From Microglena sp. YARC (Eukaryota; Chlorophyta; Chlorophyceae; Chlamydomonadales; Chlamydomonadaceae): a stretch of 64,000 nucleotides of DNA. The first letter of the stretch is position 1. Every line of letters begins with the position of its first letter. Made by a program: the position numbers and the translations under genes. The stretch is taken from the NCBI GenBank assembly GCA_022414725.1, contig CM039462.1, positions 181,553,234 through 181,617,233 of the forward strand. Reading direction: 5' to 3'. A model generated the notes under the pieces. It searched no databases. It was not told where the DNA came from and saw only the letters and a program-made list of their open reading frames with translations. Below are positions 12,201 to 19,513 of the stretch, one piece after another.

Positions 12201-15200
12201 ACACTTTGCATTGCATGCAATGCTTGAGTCATCTCTTAGCATAAGCACAAGCATAAGAAGAAGCACAAGCATAAGCACAAGCATAATCAACACCAGTAGA
12301 GTAAGCACAAGCATAAGAATAAGCACAAGCATAAGCACAAGCATAATCAACACCAGTAGAGTAAGCACAAGCATAAGAATAAGCACAAGCATAAGCACAA
12401 GCATAATCAACACCAGTAGAGTAAGCACAAGCATAAGAATAAGCGCAAGCATAAGCACAAGAATAATCAACACCAGTAGAGTAAGCACAAGCATCAGCAC
12501 CAGCAGCATAAATATTAGCAGAAGCACAAGCATAAGCTCAAGCATAAGCATACGCACAAGCATAAGCTCAAGCATAAGCACAAGCACAGGAAATACCAGT
12601 AGAGCCAGCACCAGCATCAACAGCAGCATAAGAACTGAGTATGCAACACTTTGCGTTGCATGCTGACTGCACTTCAGCTATTATCAGCAGTTCATGAACC
12701 ACAACTTGCTATGCCCTCAATACTGGTAGACAGTCCTACTTGAACCATCGCTGCCACTGCGACATCTTTCAATAAGCCGCAGTACATGAACTAACACTGG
12801 TGTCTCTTGACTAGGTGGCAACGACTCCTTGGTGGCCCTCTGGGAAGGACTGCACAGAGGAGGACATCTAGACTGAGGACCATGAACCAAAATTAACACC
12901 ACTAGTTCAAACACAAACTTAACTACTGCTTCTAATCTGCGCCACTAACACCATGGATTCCCTGTCTCCATTTGACTAGGTGGCAACGATTCCTTGGTGG
13001 CCATCTGTAAGGACTGCACAGAGGCGGACATCCAGGCCGAAGACCATGAACCAAAATTAACACCACTAGTTCAAATACAAGCTAAACTACTGCTTCTAAT
13101 CTGCGCCACTAACACCATGGACCCCCTGTCTCCAATTGACTAGGTGGCAACGATTCCTTGGTGGCCATCTGGAAGGACTGCACCGAGGAGGACATCCAGG
13201 CTGAGGACCAGGCGGAGGAGGAGCTAGTGGAGAAGGAGCAGGCGCTGAGCAATGCTCTTATGGATGAGGATTTCGCTGAAGCTGCGCGATTGGCATTTGA
13301 CTTGAAACACCCAAGAAGGCTGTTGTCTGTCGTCACACGAGCAGCATCCTCGAGGTGTGTTGTGAATCACCAAAATGCACTCGGGGATTGCAAAACTATG
13401 CTCTGTATTATCATTCATTTCCTTCGGTGTTTCAAGGATGGGGTGCATGCTGAATTGCTAATGCATGCTCTGTTTTATCATTCGGTTTAAAACACCGAAA
13501 ACGGCTGTTTTCTGTCGTCACTCGAGCAGCATCCTCTATGTGTGTTGTGACTCTCTAAATGCACTCTGAGATTGAAAAAATAATAATGGTAAGAATAATA
13601 AGAATAAGAAGAATATGCTCTGTATCATCATTTTTCTTTGATGTTTCAAGGATGAGCAAGGCTCTTATGGATGAGGACTTCGCTGAAGCTGCGCGACTGG
13701 CATTTGACTTGAAACACCTAAGACGGCTGTTGTCGGTTGTCCAAAGAGCAGCATCGTCTAGGTGTCGTGGAGTGGAGTTTCATTCATGATAGCCAGTATA
13801 TGCTCTGTATTATCATTCGACCCAAAATATTGAAGAAGGCTGCTGTCTATCGTCACACAAGCAGCATCGTCTAGGTGTGTTATGAATCACATTAATGCAC
13901 TCGGGGATTGCAAAACCATGCTCTGTATTATCATTTCCCTTCGGTGTTTCAAGGATGGGGTGCATGCTGAATTGCCAATGCATGCTCTGTTTTATCATTC
14001 GACTCATAACACCCAAGAAGGCTGTTGTCTGTCGTCACATGAGCAGCATCGTCTAGGTGTGTTATGAATCACATTAATGCACTCGGGGATTGCAAAACCA
14101 TGCTCTGTATTATCATTTCCCTTCGGTGTTTCAAGGATGGGGTGCATGCTGAATTGCCAATGCATGCTCTGTTTTATCATTCGACTCATAACACCCAAGA
14201 AGGCTGTTGTCTGTCGTCACATGAGCAGCATCGTCTAGGTGTGTTATGAATCACATTAATGCACTCGGGGATTGCAAAACCATGCTCTGTATTATCATTT
14301 CCCTTCGGTGTTTCAAGGATGGGGTGCATGCTGAATTGCCAATGCATGCTCTGTTTTATCATTCGACTCATAACACCCAAGAAGGCTGTTGTCTGTCGTC
14401 ACATGAGCAGCATCGTCTAGGTGTGTTATGAATCACATTAATGCACTCGGGGATTGCAAAACCATGCTCTGTATTATCATTTCCCTTCGGTTTTTCAAGG
14501 ATGGGGTGCATGCTGAATTGCCAATGCATGCTCTGTTTTATCATTCGACTCATAACACCCAAGAAGGCTGTTGTCTGTCGTCACACGAGCAGCATCGTCT
14601 AGGTGTGTTATGAATCACATTAATGCACTCGGGGATTGCAAAACCATGCTCTGTATTATCATTTTCAATCGGTGTTTCAAGGATGGGGTGCATGCTGCAT
14701 TGCCAATGCATGCTCTGTTTTATCATTCGACTCATAACACCCAAGAAGGCTGTTGTCTGTCGTCACACAAGCAGCATCGTCTAGGTGTGTTATGAATCGC
14801 TAAATACACTCTGGGATTGCAAAAATAAATTATAATAAAAATGACTACAATAAACCGAGCTGTAATAAACTTAATACAAATAATCATACCAACATAACAA
14901 TAATAATAATAATAATAATAGTAATAATAATAGTAATAATAAAAAACATCTGCTCTGTCTTGTCCTTTGACTTGAGTGGTTCAAGGATGAGCAATCCCTT
15001 GATGGGCGAGGACTTTGCTGGAGCTGCACGACTGGCATTTGACTCGAAACACCTAAGACGGTCGTTATCGTTTGTCCAACAAGCAGCGTCTTCTACGTGT
15101 GTAGTGTAGTGGATGATCACACTACAGGGATGACCAGACTAAAGTAATGATCACACTTAAGCAATGATCCCACAACAGGGATGATCACACTGAAGTAATG

Positions 15201-18200
15201 ATCGCACTACAGGGATGATCACACTAAATGAATGATCACACTTAAGTAATGATCACACTCAAGTAATGATCACACAACAGGGATGATCACACTAAAGTAA
15301 TGATCACACTTAAGTAATGATCACACTCAAGTAATGATCACACAACAGGGATGATCAAACTGAAGTAATGATCACACAACATGGATGATCGCACTCGAGT
15401 ACTGATCACACAACAGGGATGATCACACTGAAGTACTGATCACACCATCTGGATGTTGCACTAAAGTAATGATCGCACGATGGATGACCACACGACCCCT
15501 CCACAGGGCGGTTCCCCAAAGCTCATCCAGCTGGTACCTCTGAAGATAAAAGCGCCAAGGTGCCGTTTGGAGTTCCCGATGGCTACAAGACATCAAAGCC
15601 AAAAGCTATGCCCCCCCCCCAACCCCCCCCCCCCCCAAACCCCAAACCCCAATCCCTCCACAGGTGCGCCTCTAAAGGCGGTTCCGGAGCTGGTTCCGAC
15701 ACCTCGCGTCTGCTGCAGGGGCTGGTGAGCCACCTTAGCACCGATGACCTGAAGACCGCCCTAGAGTACTGCCGAGAGTGGAATACCAACAGCCGTAACT
15801 GTCATGCGGCCCAAGCCATGCTGCAGGCCATCCTGCGCTGCCACACCCCCAAGGCATTGGCAGCCCTGCCAGGCTGTAAGGACCTGGTCAGTGCACTGAT
15901 GGTGTACACACAGCGCCACTTTACGCGCATGGATCGCTTGCTGCGCTCCAGCTTCCTCATGGAGTACACCCTAGCATCAATGAAGGTGGGTTGGGTGTGT
16001 GTGGGGGTAGAGCTTGATCAATCTAGTACTGGTATATATTGTGCCACGTTAGGCAAGTCCTTTTGGCCTATTTCGTGCACACACAACGTGCATGGATTGT
16101 TTGCTTTGCTCCAGCTTCCTCATGGAGTACACCCTGGCATCGATGGAGGTGGGTTTGGGGGGTTGGGTTGAGGGGGGGGGGAAGGGGTAGAGCTTGATCA
16201 ATCTAGTATTGGTAGATATTGTTCCACGTTGGACAAGTCCCTTTGGCCTATTTGGTGCACAGACAGTGCCACTTCTCGCGCATAGATTGTTTGCTGCGCT
16301 CCAGCTTCTTCATAGAGTACACCCTGGCATCAATGAAGGTGGGTTGGGGTGGATAGGGTCGAGAGCTTGATCAATCTAGTATTGGTATGCAAAATGAAAA
16401 CCCTGTGTGACGTGGTGGACCCGAGGTGGCAACAGCAGCAACAACAAAAAGGGCATGGGTATGCACAAACAAAAACAAAAAGAAGACAAACAATAGCAGG
16501 AACAGAAATGGATACAAAAACGAAATAAAAGCCCTTCGTACATAAATGGCCCTAAGAAAGGCCCTCATCCTATCTTTCTAAACCCCGTGTTGCAGGTGAC
16601 GGACCCCAAGACAACAGCAGCAGCAACAAAAAGAGAAACAGTATGCACAAACAAAATCAAAAACTAGGAGAACTAAAACAGCTACAGAAATGGGTTCCAA
16701 AACGAAATAGAAGCCATGTGAACATGAATGACACTATGAAAGGCCCTCATCCTATCTTTCTAAACCCTGTGTTGCAGGTGCCGGACCCCAAGGTTACAAC
16801 AGCAGCAGCAACAAAAAAGAGAACCAGTATGCACAAACAAAATCAAAAACAAGGAGAACTAAGACAGCTACAGAAATGGGTTCCAAAACGAAATAGAAGC
16901 CACGTGAACATGAATGACACTATGAAAGGCCCTCGTCCTATCTTTCTAAACCCTGTGTAGCAGCTGCTGAACTCGAAGGTGGAGACAGCAGCAACAACAA
17001 AAAGAGCAACAGTATGCATAAACAAAAACTAGAAAATCTAAAACAGAAATAGAAATGGGTACAAGAACAAAATAAAAGCCACTCGTACATGAATGACACT
17101 ATGAAAGGCCCTCATCCTATCTTTCTAAACCCTGTGTGACAGGTGCTGGACCCCGAGGGAGACCTGGGTGGGGAGGACATGGCTGATGACGAGGACGCTA
17201 TGCTTCAGCCCCTGCCTTTCACTGCTCTTCTTGGCCACACAGAGATGCAGAATAAGAGACCCCGGGCAGGCGGCGAGAGCGAGGATGAGTTTAGTGGTGG
17301 TATCGAGAGTGGGCCAGATGAGGATGAAGACGAGGATATGGATGAGGATGAGGACGGGGATGATGGTGGTGAGGAGGAGGAGGGGAAGAAGAGTAGCAAG
17401 AGCACGAAGCTGAAGGACTTGAAGCTCAAGGCCCCCCCCAGCCCAGTATTGGCAGCTGCTGGCACGTGGTCCGGCGGTGAGGAGAGTGCGGAGGAGGACA
17501 GCTTGCCAAGCGCGGACGAGAGCGGTGAGAGTAGTGGTGAGGAGGCGGCCAACAACGCGGGCAATGAAGATGACATGAACAATAACGACAACATTGACGA
17601 GCTTCCCGGCTGGGGCGGGGAGGAGGAAGACGAGGCATGGAGTGGTGGAGATGAGGACCAGGAGGAGGAGGAGGAGGGGGAAGGGAGCAAAGGAACTGGG
17701 AAGGCTCGAGCTCGGCCTGCGGGCCGCATCGGCGCCGTGAAGGTGTTGAAGCTTCGAAAGCTGGAGGAGGATGATGGACCAGGGACCGCCCAGAAGCGCG
17801 GGCATGGCCCCACACAGACTGCCACCCCCTCCCACGGTGGAGGAGGCAAGTCAGCCCCCGGCACCCCTGCCCCATCTAGTGTGAAGAAGAAGGACGGCAA
17901 GGGGGGGGCGAAGGCCGCCACCCCCGCGCCGGCTACTGCGGGGAAGAAGGAGGGGGGTAAGGTGGGTACAGCCACCACCCCTGCTCCTTCCACCGCTGGT
18001 AAGAAGTCCAAAGCAGTGACCCCTGCACCTTCAACGGCTGGTAAGAAGATCAAAGCTACCACCCCTGCACCCTCCGCCGCTGTAAAGAAGTCTGAAGCAG
18101 TGACTCCTGCTGCCACCCCAGCTGGGAAGAAGAGCAAAGCCACCACCCCTGCACCTTCAACCGCTGTAAAGAAGTCCGAAGCAGTGACTCCTGCTGCCAC

Positions 18201-18663
18201 CCCAGCTGGGAAGAAGAGCAAAGCCACCACCCCTGCACCTTCCACCGCTGTAAAGAAGTCTGAAGCAGTGACTCCTGCTGCCACCCCAGCTGGGAAGAAG
18301 AGCAAAGCCACCACCCCTGTACCTTCAACCGCTGTTAAGAAGTCCGAAGCAGTGACTCCTGCTGCCACCCCAGCTGGAAAGAAGAGCAAAGCCACCACCC
18401 CTGCACCTACCACCGCTGGGAAGAAGTCCAAAGCCCTGACTCCTGCTGCCACCCCTGCTGCCAAAGGAGGCAGCAATAAGGGGGGCCACTCACAAGCCAC
18501 AACCCCTGCCCCTGAAGCGCAGAATGGGAGGGAATCTAAGAAGCAGCGGACAGCCCCGGCCACGCCCCAACCCGAGTCAATTGCAGAGAATGGAGCGGCA
18601 GAACCCAAGTCAGCTAAGAAGCCTAAATCTGAGAAGAAGAAACCCCTAACTAATGGGAAGTGA
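467..18663 (+). CDS. UTP13: UTP13/TBL3-type WD40 protein of the SSU processome, 5' partial, 10 exons
   Basis: The exons are 467-729, 2102-2271, about 3458-3567, 7115-7346, 8149-8620, 9865-9974, 11740-11878, 13144-13354, 15664-15985 and 17143-18663, about 1180 codons. Joined in order they follow the animal TBL3 / yeast Utp13 / plant TORMOZ layout: WD40 blades ending in VWDL, IAWDL, LKLWR, VRLWD, LKVWD, VKIWRL, IKMWSV, VKLWS and VAIWKD, then the Utp13 helical domain (EWNTNSRNCHAAQAML). By family knowledge this is a UTP-B complex subunit acting in the nucleolus on the 18S rRNA precursor. The N-terminal blades lie upstream of the window. Intron phases agree at every junction except exon 2/exon 3, and one G-run shifts frame in exon 5. 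The last exon adds a roughly 505-residue low-complexity tail not found in animal or yeast proteins. The family call is secure. The exact edges of exon 3 are not. Confidence 0.93.
730..2101 (+). repeat. UTP13 intron 1: donor-side direct and inverted copies, acceptor-side copies
   Basis: From about 790 to 1220 the end of exon 1 (CTATC.GGAGCTAGG...GTGTATGAGGC) recurs three times in direct orientation, and from about 1220 to 1535 twice in inverted orientation. From 1617 the start of exon 2 (GGTTGGTCAGCCTGCCAATAG) recurs at about 1617, 1757 and 1914 before the real one at 2102, spaced by AATAACAAG-type low complexity. Confidence 0.82.
2102..2271 (+). CDS. UTP13: UTP13 exon 2: WD40 blade
   Basis: It begins after CCGCAG (phase 1, completing a Gly codon) and ends before GTATGT (phase 0). 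It encodes LVSLPIGAPFPG, then FATAGDKGQLKLWRSDTG, a WD40 blade matching the TAGDQGTLRVW blade of TBL3. Three earlier partial copies of its first 20-90 bases (about 1617, 1757 and 1914) lack the blade. Two later copies of its last 30 bases with donor lie near 2450-2480 and 2610-2645. Confidence 0.88.
2272..3457 (+). repeat. UTP13 intron 2: donor copies, GTGTG tract and CAT/CAC microsatellite
   Basis: Two donor-side copies (..CCCAGCCACTGGT..) sit near 2450-2490 and 2610-2650 among GTGTGGGTG tracts. CTAC repeats follow at about 2740-2800. An almost pure CAT/CAC trinucleotide tract fills about 2827-3295. Copies of the exon 3 start (GCCAGTGCTTCCAATG) occur at 2810, 3323 and 3466. Confidence 0.85.
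3458..3567 (+). CDS. UTP13: UTP13 exon 3: WD40 strand pair (edges uncertain)
   Basis: The reading EYTDMTLMPGGEGLLVSTADARLLFYTPV matches the TBL3 segment with LAHTAGVVLTATADHNLLLYE in position and pattern. The donor is taken as GTGGGT at 3568 (phase 0, agreeing with exon 4). The acceptor is unclear: AGs at 3457, 3463 and 3490 all give phase 1, whereas exon 2 ends in phase 0. A one-base error, a missing micro-exon or another donor could explain this. Confidence 0.62.
3676..4465 (+). repeat. 184-bp tandem array spanning exon 3 end and donor
   Basis: Four near-identical 184-bp units plus a partial one start at about 3676, 3860, 4044, 4228 and 4412. Each holds the exon 3 end (GATGCCTGGTGGCGATGGG ... 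ACACTCCAGTGGTG) followed by the same intron sequence (AACATTAGGGGACCCTGAC). The copies read antisense as repeated short ORFs, which are shadows. Confidence 0.9.
4466..5500 (+). repeat. Degenerate donor-side copies of exon 3
   Basis: At least six diverged copies of about 110-180 bp carry a version of CTGCTCTTCTACACTCCAGTGGTGGGT followed by the AAACATTAGGGGACCCT block. They are older and more diverged than the 184-bp array next to them. Confidence 0.75.
5660..7114 (+). repeat. Acceptor-side array of exon 4 (about 118-bp unit), interrupted by a 544-bp segment
   Basis: Units of ATGGCCTGCTGTTCCCTGTTGATTTGCAG followed by GGCA.G..TGATGCGGACAGGCG recur at about 5660, 6460, 6577, 6685, 6805 and 6915, with the real exon at 7115. 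Between the first and second units lies a segment bounded by a 17-bp direct repeat. A C-rich stretch at about 7005-7100 precedes the real acceptor. Confidence 0.82.
7115..7346 (+). CDS. UTP13: UTP13 exon 4: WD40 blade
   Basis: Acceptor TGATTTGCAG ends at 7114, entry is phase 0, and donor GTACGG is at 7347 (phase 1). It encodes GNIDEVTDVRFIGDKEAP, then IAVANNSETLRLFDIET and LTGHKEIVLCMDAAQL, parallel to TBL3 VLDVRFLGPEDSHVVVASNS and the GHTDIVLALD segment. Several degenerate copies of its first 40 bases lie upstream at about 5700-6955, and two copies of its last 60 bases plus donor lie downstream at about 7455-7690. Confidence 0.92.
7347..8148 (+). repeat. UTP13 intron 4: donor copies, SINE fragment, acceptor copies
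   Basis: Two copies of the exon 4 end with donor (CTGACTGGCCATAAG...GACCTCAGGT) lie at about 7455-7530 and 7625-7690. A SINE 3' fragment follows at 7727-7800. Two copies of the exon 5 start then follow among CACCTTCACC repeats. Confidence 0.82.
7727..7800 (-). mobile_element. SINE 3' fragment in UTP13 intron 4
   Basis: TAATGATAACGCCTGGTGGAGCGTGG and the following 45 bases match the body of the SINE at 19514-19709 read on the same strand. The copy stops after about 74 bp, where exon-5-like sequence resumes. The head is missing, as expected for a 5'-truncated copy. Confidence 0.7.
8149..8620 (+). CDS. UTP13: UTP13 exon 5: three WD40 blades, with a one-base frame break
   Basis: It starts after CTACACAG (phase 1). 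It encodes SGGKDNEVRLWD, SAGADKLLKVWD, SAHDKDINSVALAPND, TGSQDRTVKIWRL and GHKRGVWSVEFS, the most conserved part of the family. As given, the first frame stops at 8406 just after G-runs at 8369-8377 (nine G) and 8389-8394 (six G). The next blade continues in another frame. The length is one base too long for the phase-1 donor GTGAAT at 8621, so a single extra G restores consistency. This is probably a homopolymer error, though a true frameshift allele is possible. Two partial copies of the exon start lie upstream at about 7810-7900 and 7971-8070. Confidence 0.88.
8612..9330 (+). repeat. 51-bp tandem array carrying the exon 5 donor
   Basis: About thirteen copies of a 51-bp unit (GCTTCAGGTGAATAAGTAC ... 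GCCTTATTACGAGGCGGG). Each copy repeats the last six exon bases plus the GTGAAT donor. The unit is a multiple of three and open in one frame (17-residue period), but the exon's own frame hits TAA right after the donor, so this is not a coding extension. Confidence 0.9.
9331..9864 (+). repeat. Degenerate acceptor-side copies of exon 6
   Basis: Five diverged copies of about 107 bp contain CAGG..ATAAG.C.AT and TCTGTCCAGGATGGTT, the start of exon 6, ahead of the real exon at 9865. Similarity rises toward the true exon. Confidence 0.8.
9865..9974 (+). CDS. UTP13: UTP13 exon 6: WD40 blade
   Basis: Acceptor TGACTCAG ends at 9864 (phase 1) and donor GTAGGT is at 9975 (phase 0). It encodes DKTIKMWSVQDGSCLRTL, then EGHQATVLRATFVSAGTQ, matching TBL3 GTIKLWALQDFSCLKTFEGH and VAFVSRGTQ. 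It follows exon 5 LLTASG without loss of residues. Five degenerate acceptor-side copies precede it and seven donor-side copies follow it. Confidence 0.92.
9975..11420 (+). repeat. Donor-side array of exon 6 (211-bp units) and GT-rich DNA
   Basis: Seven copies of ATGCATGGGTGTTGAGAGC ... GCACACAGGTAGGTCAC lie at about 10090 to 11365. Those near 10270, 10481, 10692 and 10903 are spaced exactly 211 bp apart and almost identical. The unit joins the exon 6 end, its donor and a GTGTGTGTTTT-rich intron start. Confidence 0.88.
11560..11739 (+). repeat. C-rich acceptor-side copies before exon 7
   Basis: Short degenerate copies of a C/T-rich acceptor tract (CTCCCTCATC.CACC...GCAGATCCT), with an apparent copy at about 11610-11632 and further ones up to the real acceptor at 11739. 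Confidence 0.6.
11740..11878 (+). CDS. UTP13: UTP13 exon 7: WD40 blade
   Basis: It begins after CACCATGCAG (phase 0) and ends before GTGAGT (phase 1). It encodes ILSCAADGLVKLWSAKSGE and CVNTFDHHNGKIWAM, parallel to TBL3 LLSSGSDGLVKLWTIKNNE and CVRTLDAHEDKVWGL. It has the strongest consensus donor in the gene. Copies of the donor region (CTACTGGTGAGTGC type) repeat through about 12030. Confidence 0.92.
11879..12670 (+). repeat. UTP13 intron 7: donor copies and AGCACAAGCATA array
   Basis: To about 12030 the donor region repeats as AGCTACTGGTGAGTGCT-type words. From 12117 to 12665 there is a purine-rich AGCACAAGCATAAGC array with a 60-bp higher period (about 12281, 12341, 12401, 12461). It is bounded by two copies of a 70-bp block (about 12149-12221 and 12592-12664) ending in ATGCAACACTTTGC.TTGCATGC. 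Confidence 0.82.
12790..13143 (+). repeat. Two acceptor-side copies of exon 8
   Basis: Copies of about 165 bp begin with GACTAGGTGGCAACGA.TCCTTGG at about 12811 and 12976, ahead of the real one. The first carries a stop in the copied exon (GACATCTAG) and the second a substitution that breaks IWKD. Confidence 0.82.
13144..13354 (+). CDS. UTP13: UTP13 exon 8: last WD40 blade and acidic linker helix
   Basis: The acceptor is TTGACTAG at 13143 (phase 1) and the donor GTGTGT at 13355 (phase 2). It encodes GGNDSLVAIWKDCTEEDIQ, then a Glu-rich helix and LMDEDFAEAARLAFDLKHP, as in the TBL3 VILWKDVTEAEQAEEQ region leading into the Utp13 domain. Two upstream near-copies (from about 12814 and 12979) carry internal stops or indels and look non-functional. 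Confidence 0.92.
13355..15112 (+). repeat. Donor-side array of exon 8 (182-bp units and older copies)
   Basis: Five or more near-identical 182-bp units lie between about 13830 and 14800. Each has AAGAAGGCTGTTGTCTGTCG ... GCAGCATCGTCTAG followed by GTGTGTTATGAATCAC. Older, longer copies of the same exon end lie at about 13650-13765 and 14987-15103, the latter followed by GTGTGT. An AAT-rich tract is at about 14885-14945. Confidence 0.88.
15113..15478 (+). repeat. TGATCAC-rich tandem repeat
   Basis: Irregular units of about 13-17 bp such as AATGATCACACTAAAG and GGGATGATCACAC. Nearly every unit holds the palindrome TGATCA. It lies in the UTP13 intron before exon 9. Confidence 0.85.
15664..15985 (+). 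CDS. UTP13: UTP13 exon 9: C-terminal Utp13 helical domain
   Basis: Acceptor CCTCCACAG ends at 15663 (phase 2) and donor GTGGGT starts at 15986 (phase 0). It encodes LLQGLVSHLSTDDLKTAL, EWNTNSRNCHAAQAML and YTQRHFTRMDRLLRSSFL, the hallmark Utp13 domain that in known proteins pairs with the matching domain of Utp12 within UTP-B. An alternative acceptor copy at about 15507 is followed by unrelated sequence. Confidence 0.93.
15986..17142 (+). repeat. UTP13 intron 9: two donor-side and four acceptor-side copies
   Basis: Copies of the exon 9 end (CTCCAGCTTC.TCATGGAGTACACCCT...) with GTGGGTT donor lie at about 16105-16155 and 16262-16345. Then units of about 175-190 bp with CCTATCTTTCTAAACCCTGTGT...CAG followed by GTG..GGACCC.AAG recur near 16400, 16595, 16778 and 16965 before the real acceptor at 17142. 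Confidence 0.85.
17143..18663 (+). CDS. UTP13: UTP13 last exon: long acidic/basic low-complexity tail
   Basis: It starts after GTGTGACAG with VLDPEGDLGGEDMADDED, in phase 0 with exon 9, and ends at TGA 18661-18663. The tail has about 505 residues. It begins with an acidic Asp/Glu/Ser/Gly part (to about 17690), then a basic part of repeated Ala/Pro/Thr and Lys-Lys blocks. Four near-identical 84-bp (28-residue) units lie between 18064 and 18400, each with TPAP...KKSEAVTPAATPAGKKSKA. It closes with Lys-rich KKPKSEKKK. The alternating acidic/basic design resembles Nopp140/Treacle-like nucleolar tails or histone-H1-like tails. This is a resemblance of composition, not of sequence. Animal and yeast Utp13 end near the start of this exon. 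Confidence 0.88.
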   Translation: MLDPEGDLGGEDMADDEDAMLQPLPFTALLGHTEMQNKRPRAGGESEDEFSGGIESGPDEDEDEDMDEDEDGDDGGEEEEGKKSSKSTKLKDLKLKAPPSPVLAAAGTWSGGEESAEEDSLPSADESGESSGEEAANNAGNEDDMNNNDNIDELPGWGGEEEDEAWSGGDEDQEEEEEGEGSKGTGKARARPAGRIGAVKVLKLRKLEEDDGPGTAQKRGHGPTQTATPSHGGGGKSAPGTPAPSSVKKKDGKGGAKAATPAPATAGKKEGGKVGTATTPAPSTAGKKSKAVTPAPSTAGKKIKATTPAPSAAVKKSEAVTPAATPAGKKSKATTPAPSTAVKKSEAVTPAATPAGKKSKATTPAPSTAVKKSEAVTPAATPAGKKSKATTPVPSTAVKKSEAVTPAATPAGKKSKATTPAPTTAGKKSKALTPAATPAAKGGSNKGGHSQATTPAPEAQNGRESKKQRTAPATPQPESIAENGAAEPKSAKKPKSEKKKPLTNGK

Positions 18664-19135
18664 GAAGTAGGATGATGTGGGCTGTGAGTGGTGGAGGGAG
18701 TGCCACGCCCTAACCCAAGTTGTTTATGGTTTGGAAGATCCCAAGTCAACTAAGGAGCCCAAATCAGAGAAGAAGAAGTCTGTTAGCTGTGGGAAGTGAG
18801 AAGTAGGATGATGTGGGCTGTGAGTGGCGGAGGGAGTGCCACGCCACAACACATGAAGTTTGCAGCGAACCCGGCCTCGACACAACAGATGTCGTTTGCA
18901 GCAAACAGGGCCACGCCACGACACATGTTGTTTGCAGCGAACGGGGGCGCGCCACACTATATGTTGTTTGCAGCGAACGGCGCCACGCCACAACACGTGT
19001 CGTTTGGAGCGAACAGGGGGGCAGAGCCCAAGTCCCCCAACTGCGAAAGCTTTAGATGGGGGACAGATGCCAGGAAAGTCAGTGTTCAGTACATTAGTGC
19101 GTTGCGTGTGTGACACTGTCCTGTGTAAGTGACCT
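18664..19135 (+). repeat. UTP13 3' region: duplicated end of last exon and 36-bp array
   Basis: A block from the last exon plus 3' UTR (18601-18716, AACCCAAGTCA ... GAGTGCCACGCC) is repeated at 18735-18846, including a copy of the stop codon. Five 36-bp units with TTTGCAGCGAAC follow at 18846-19018, then a third trace of the exon end (CAGAGCCCAAGTC). TGTAA, the usual green-algal poly(A) word, occurs at 19124-19128, but no 3' end can be proven. Confidence 0.75.
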
Positions 19136-19513
19136 ATGTGTGTATATGTGTATTGGTGTGAGTGTGTGTGTTCGTGTGTCAATGCCCTGTGTGTGTCACT
19201 GTTCTGTGGTATATGGGTATTGGTGTGAGAGTTTGTGTGTCCTAAATCCAAAGCGCATGTTGCTAGCGACGTGGAAAATGCTTTAGCAGTCACGGGAAGG
19301 GCAGAGGGCAATGAGTTAAGATACGTGATCTGCAGACTACAAGAAAGGGCAAGGTGCAGGTCCCTGGAGAGGAGATAGGCTGGGCGTTTCGAAAGTAGTG
19401 GAGTAAGTACCGGTAGCTACTCGTTGCGGAATAAGGAGGCAGAAACATGAAAGAAATTTTGCGAAAGATCTTGGCTGCTGCGATGCTGGTAACTCTAGTC
19501 ATGAGCACTTAAA
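19136..19513. other. Intergenic, dispersed-repeat fragment
   Basis: No gene is seen. Two blocks (CTTTAGCAGTCAC near 19281 and GTTTCGAAAGTAGTGGAG at 19386-19403) recur at 21003-21042, so a dispersed repeat is present. Confidence 0.5.

Noticed and set aside
8612..14800. CRISPR arrays suggested by regular 51-, 182- and 211-bp repeats
   Set aside because: There are no unique spacers between constant repeats, since the whole unit repeats. The context is introns of a eukaryotic gene.
17205..18749. 514-codon minus-strand ORF opposite the UTP13 tail
   Set aside because: Antisense shadow of a GC-rich low-complexity coding exon. No domain is present.
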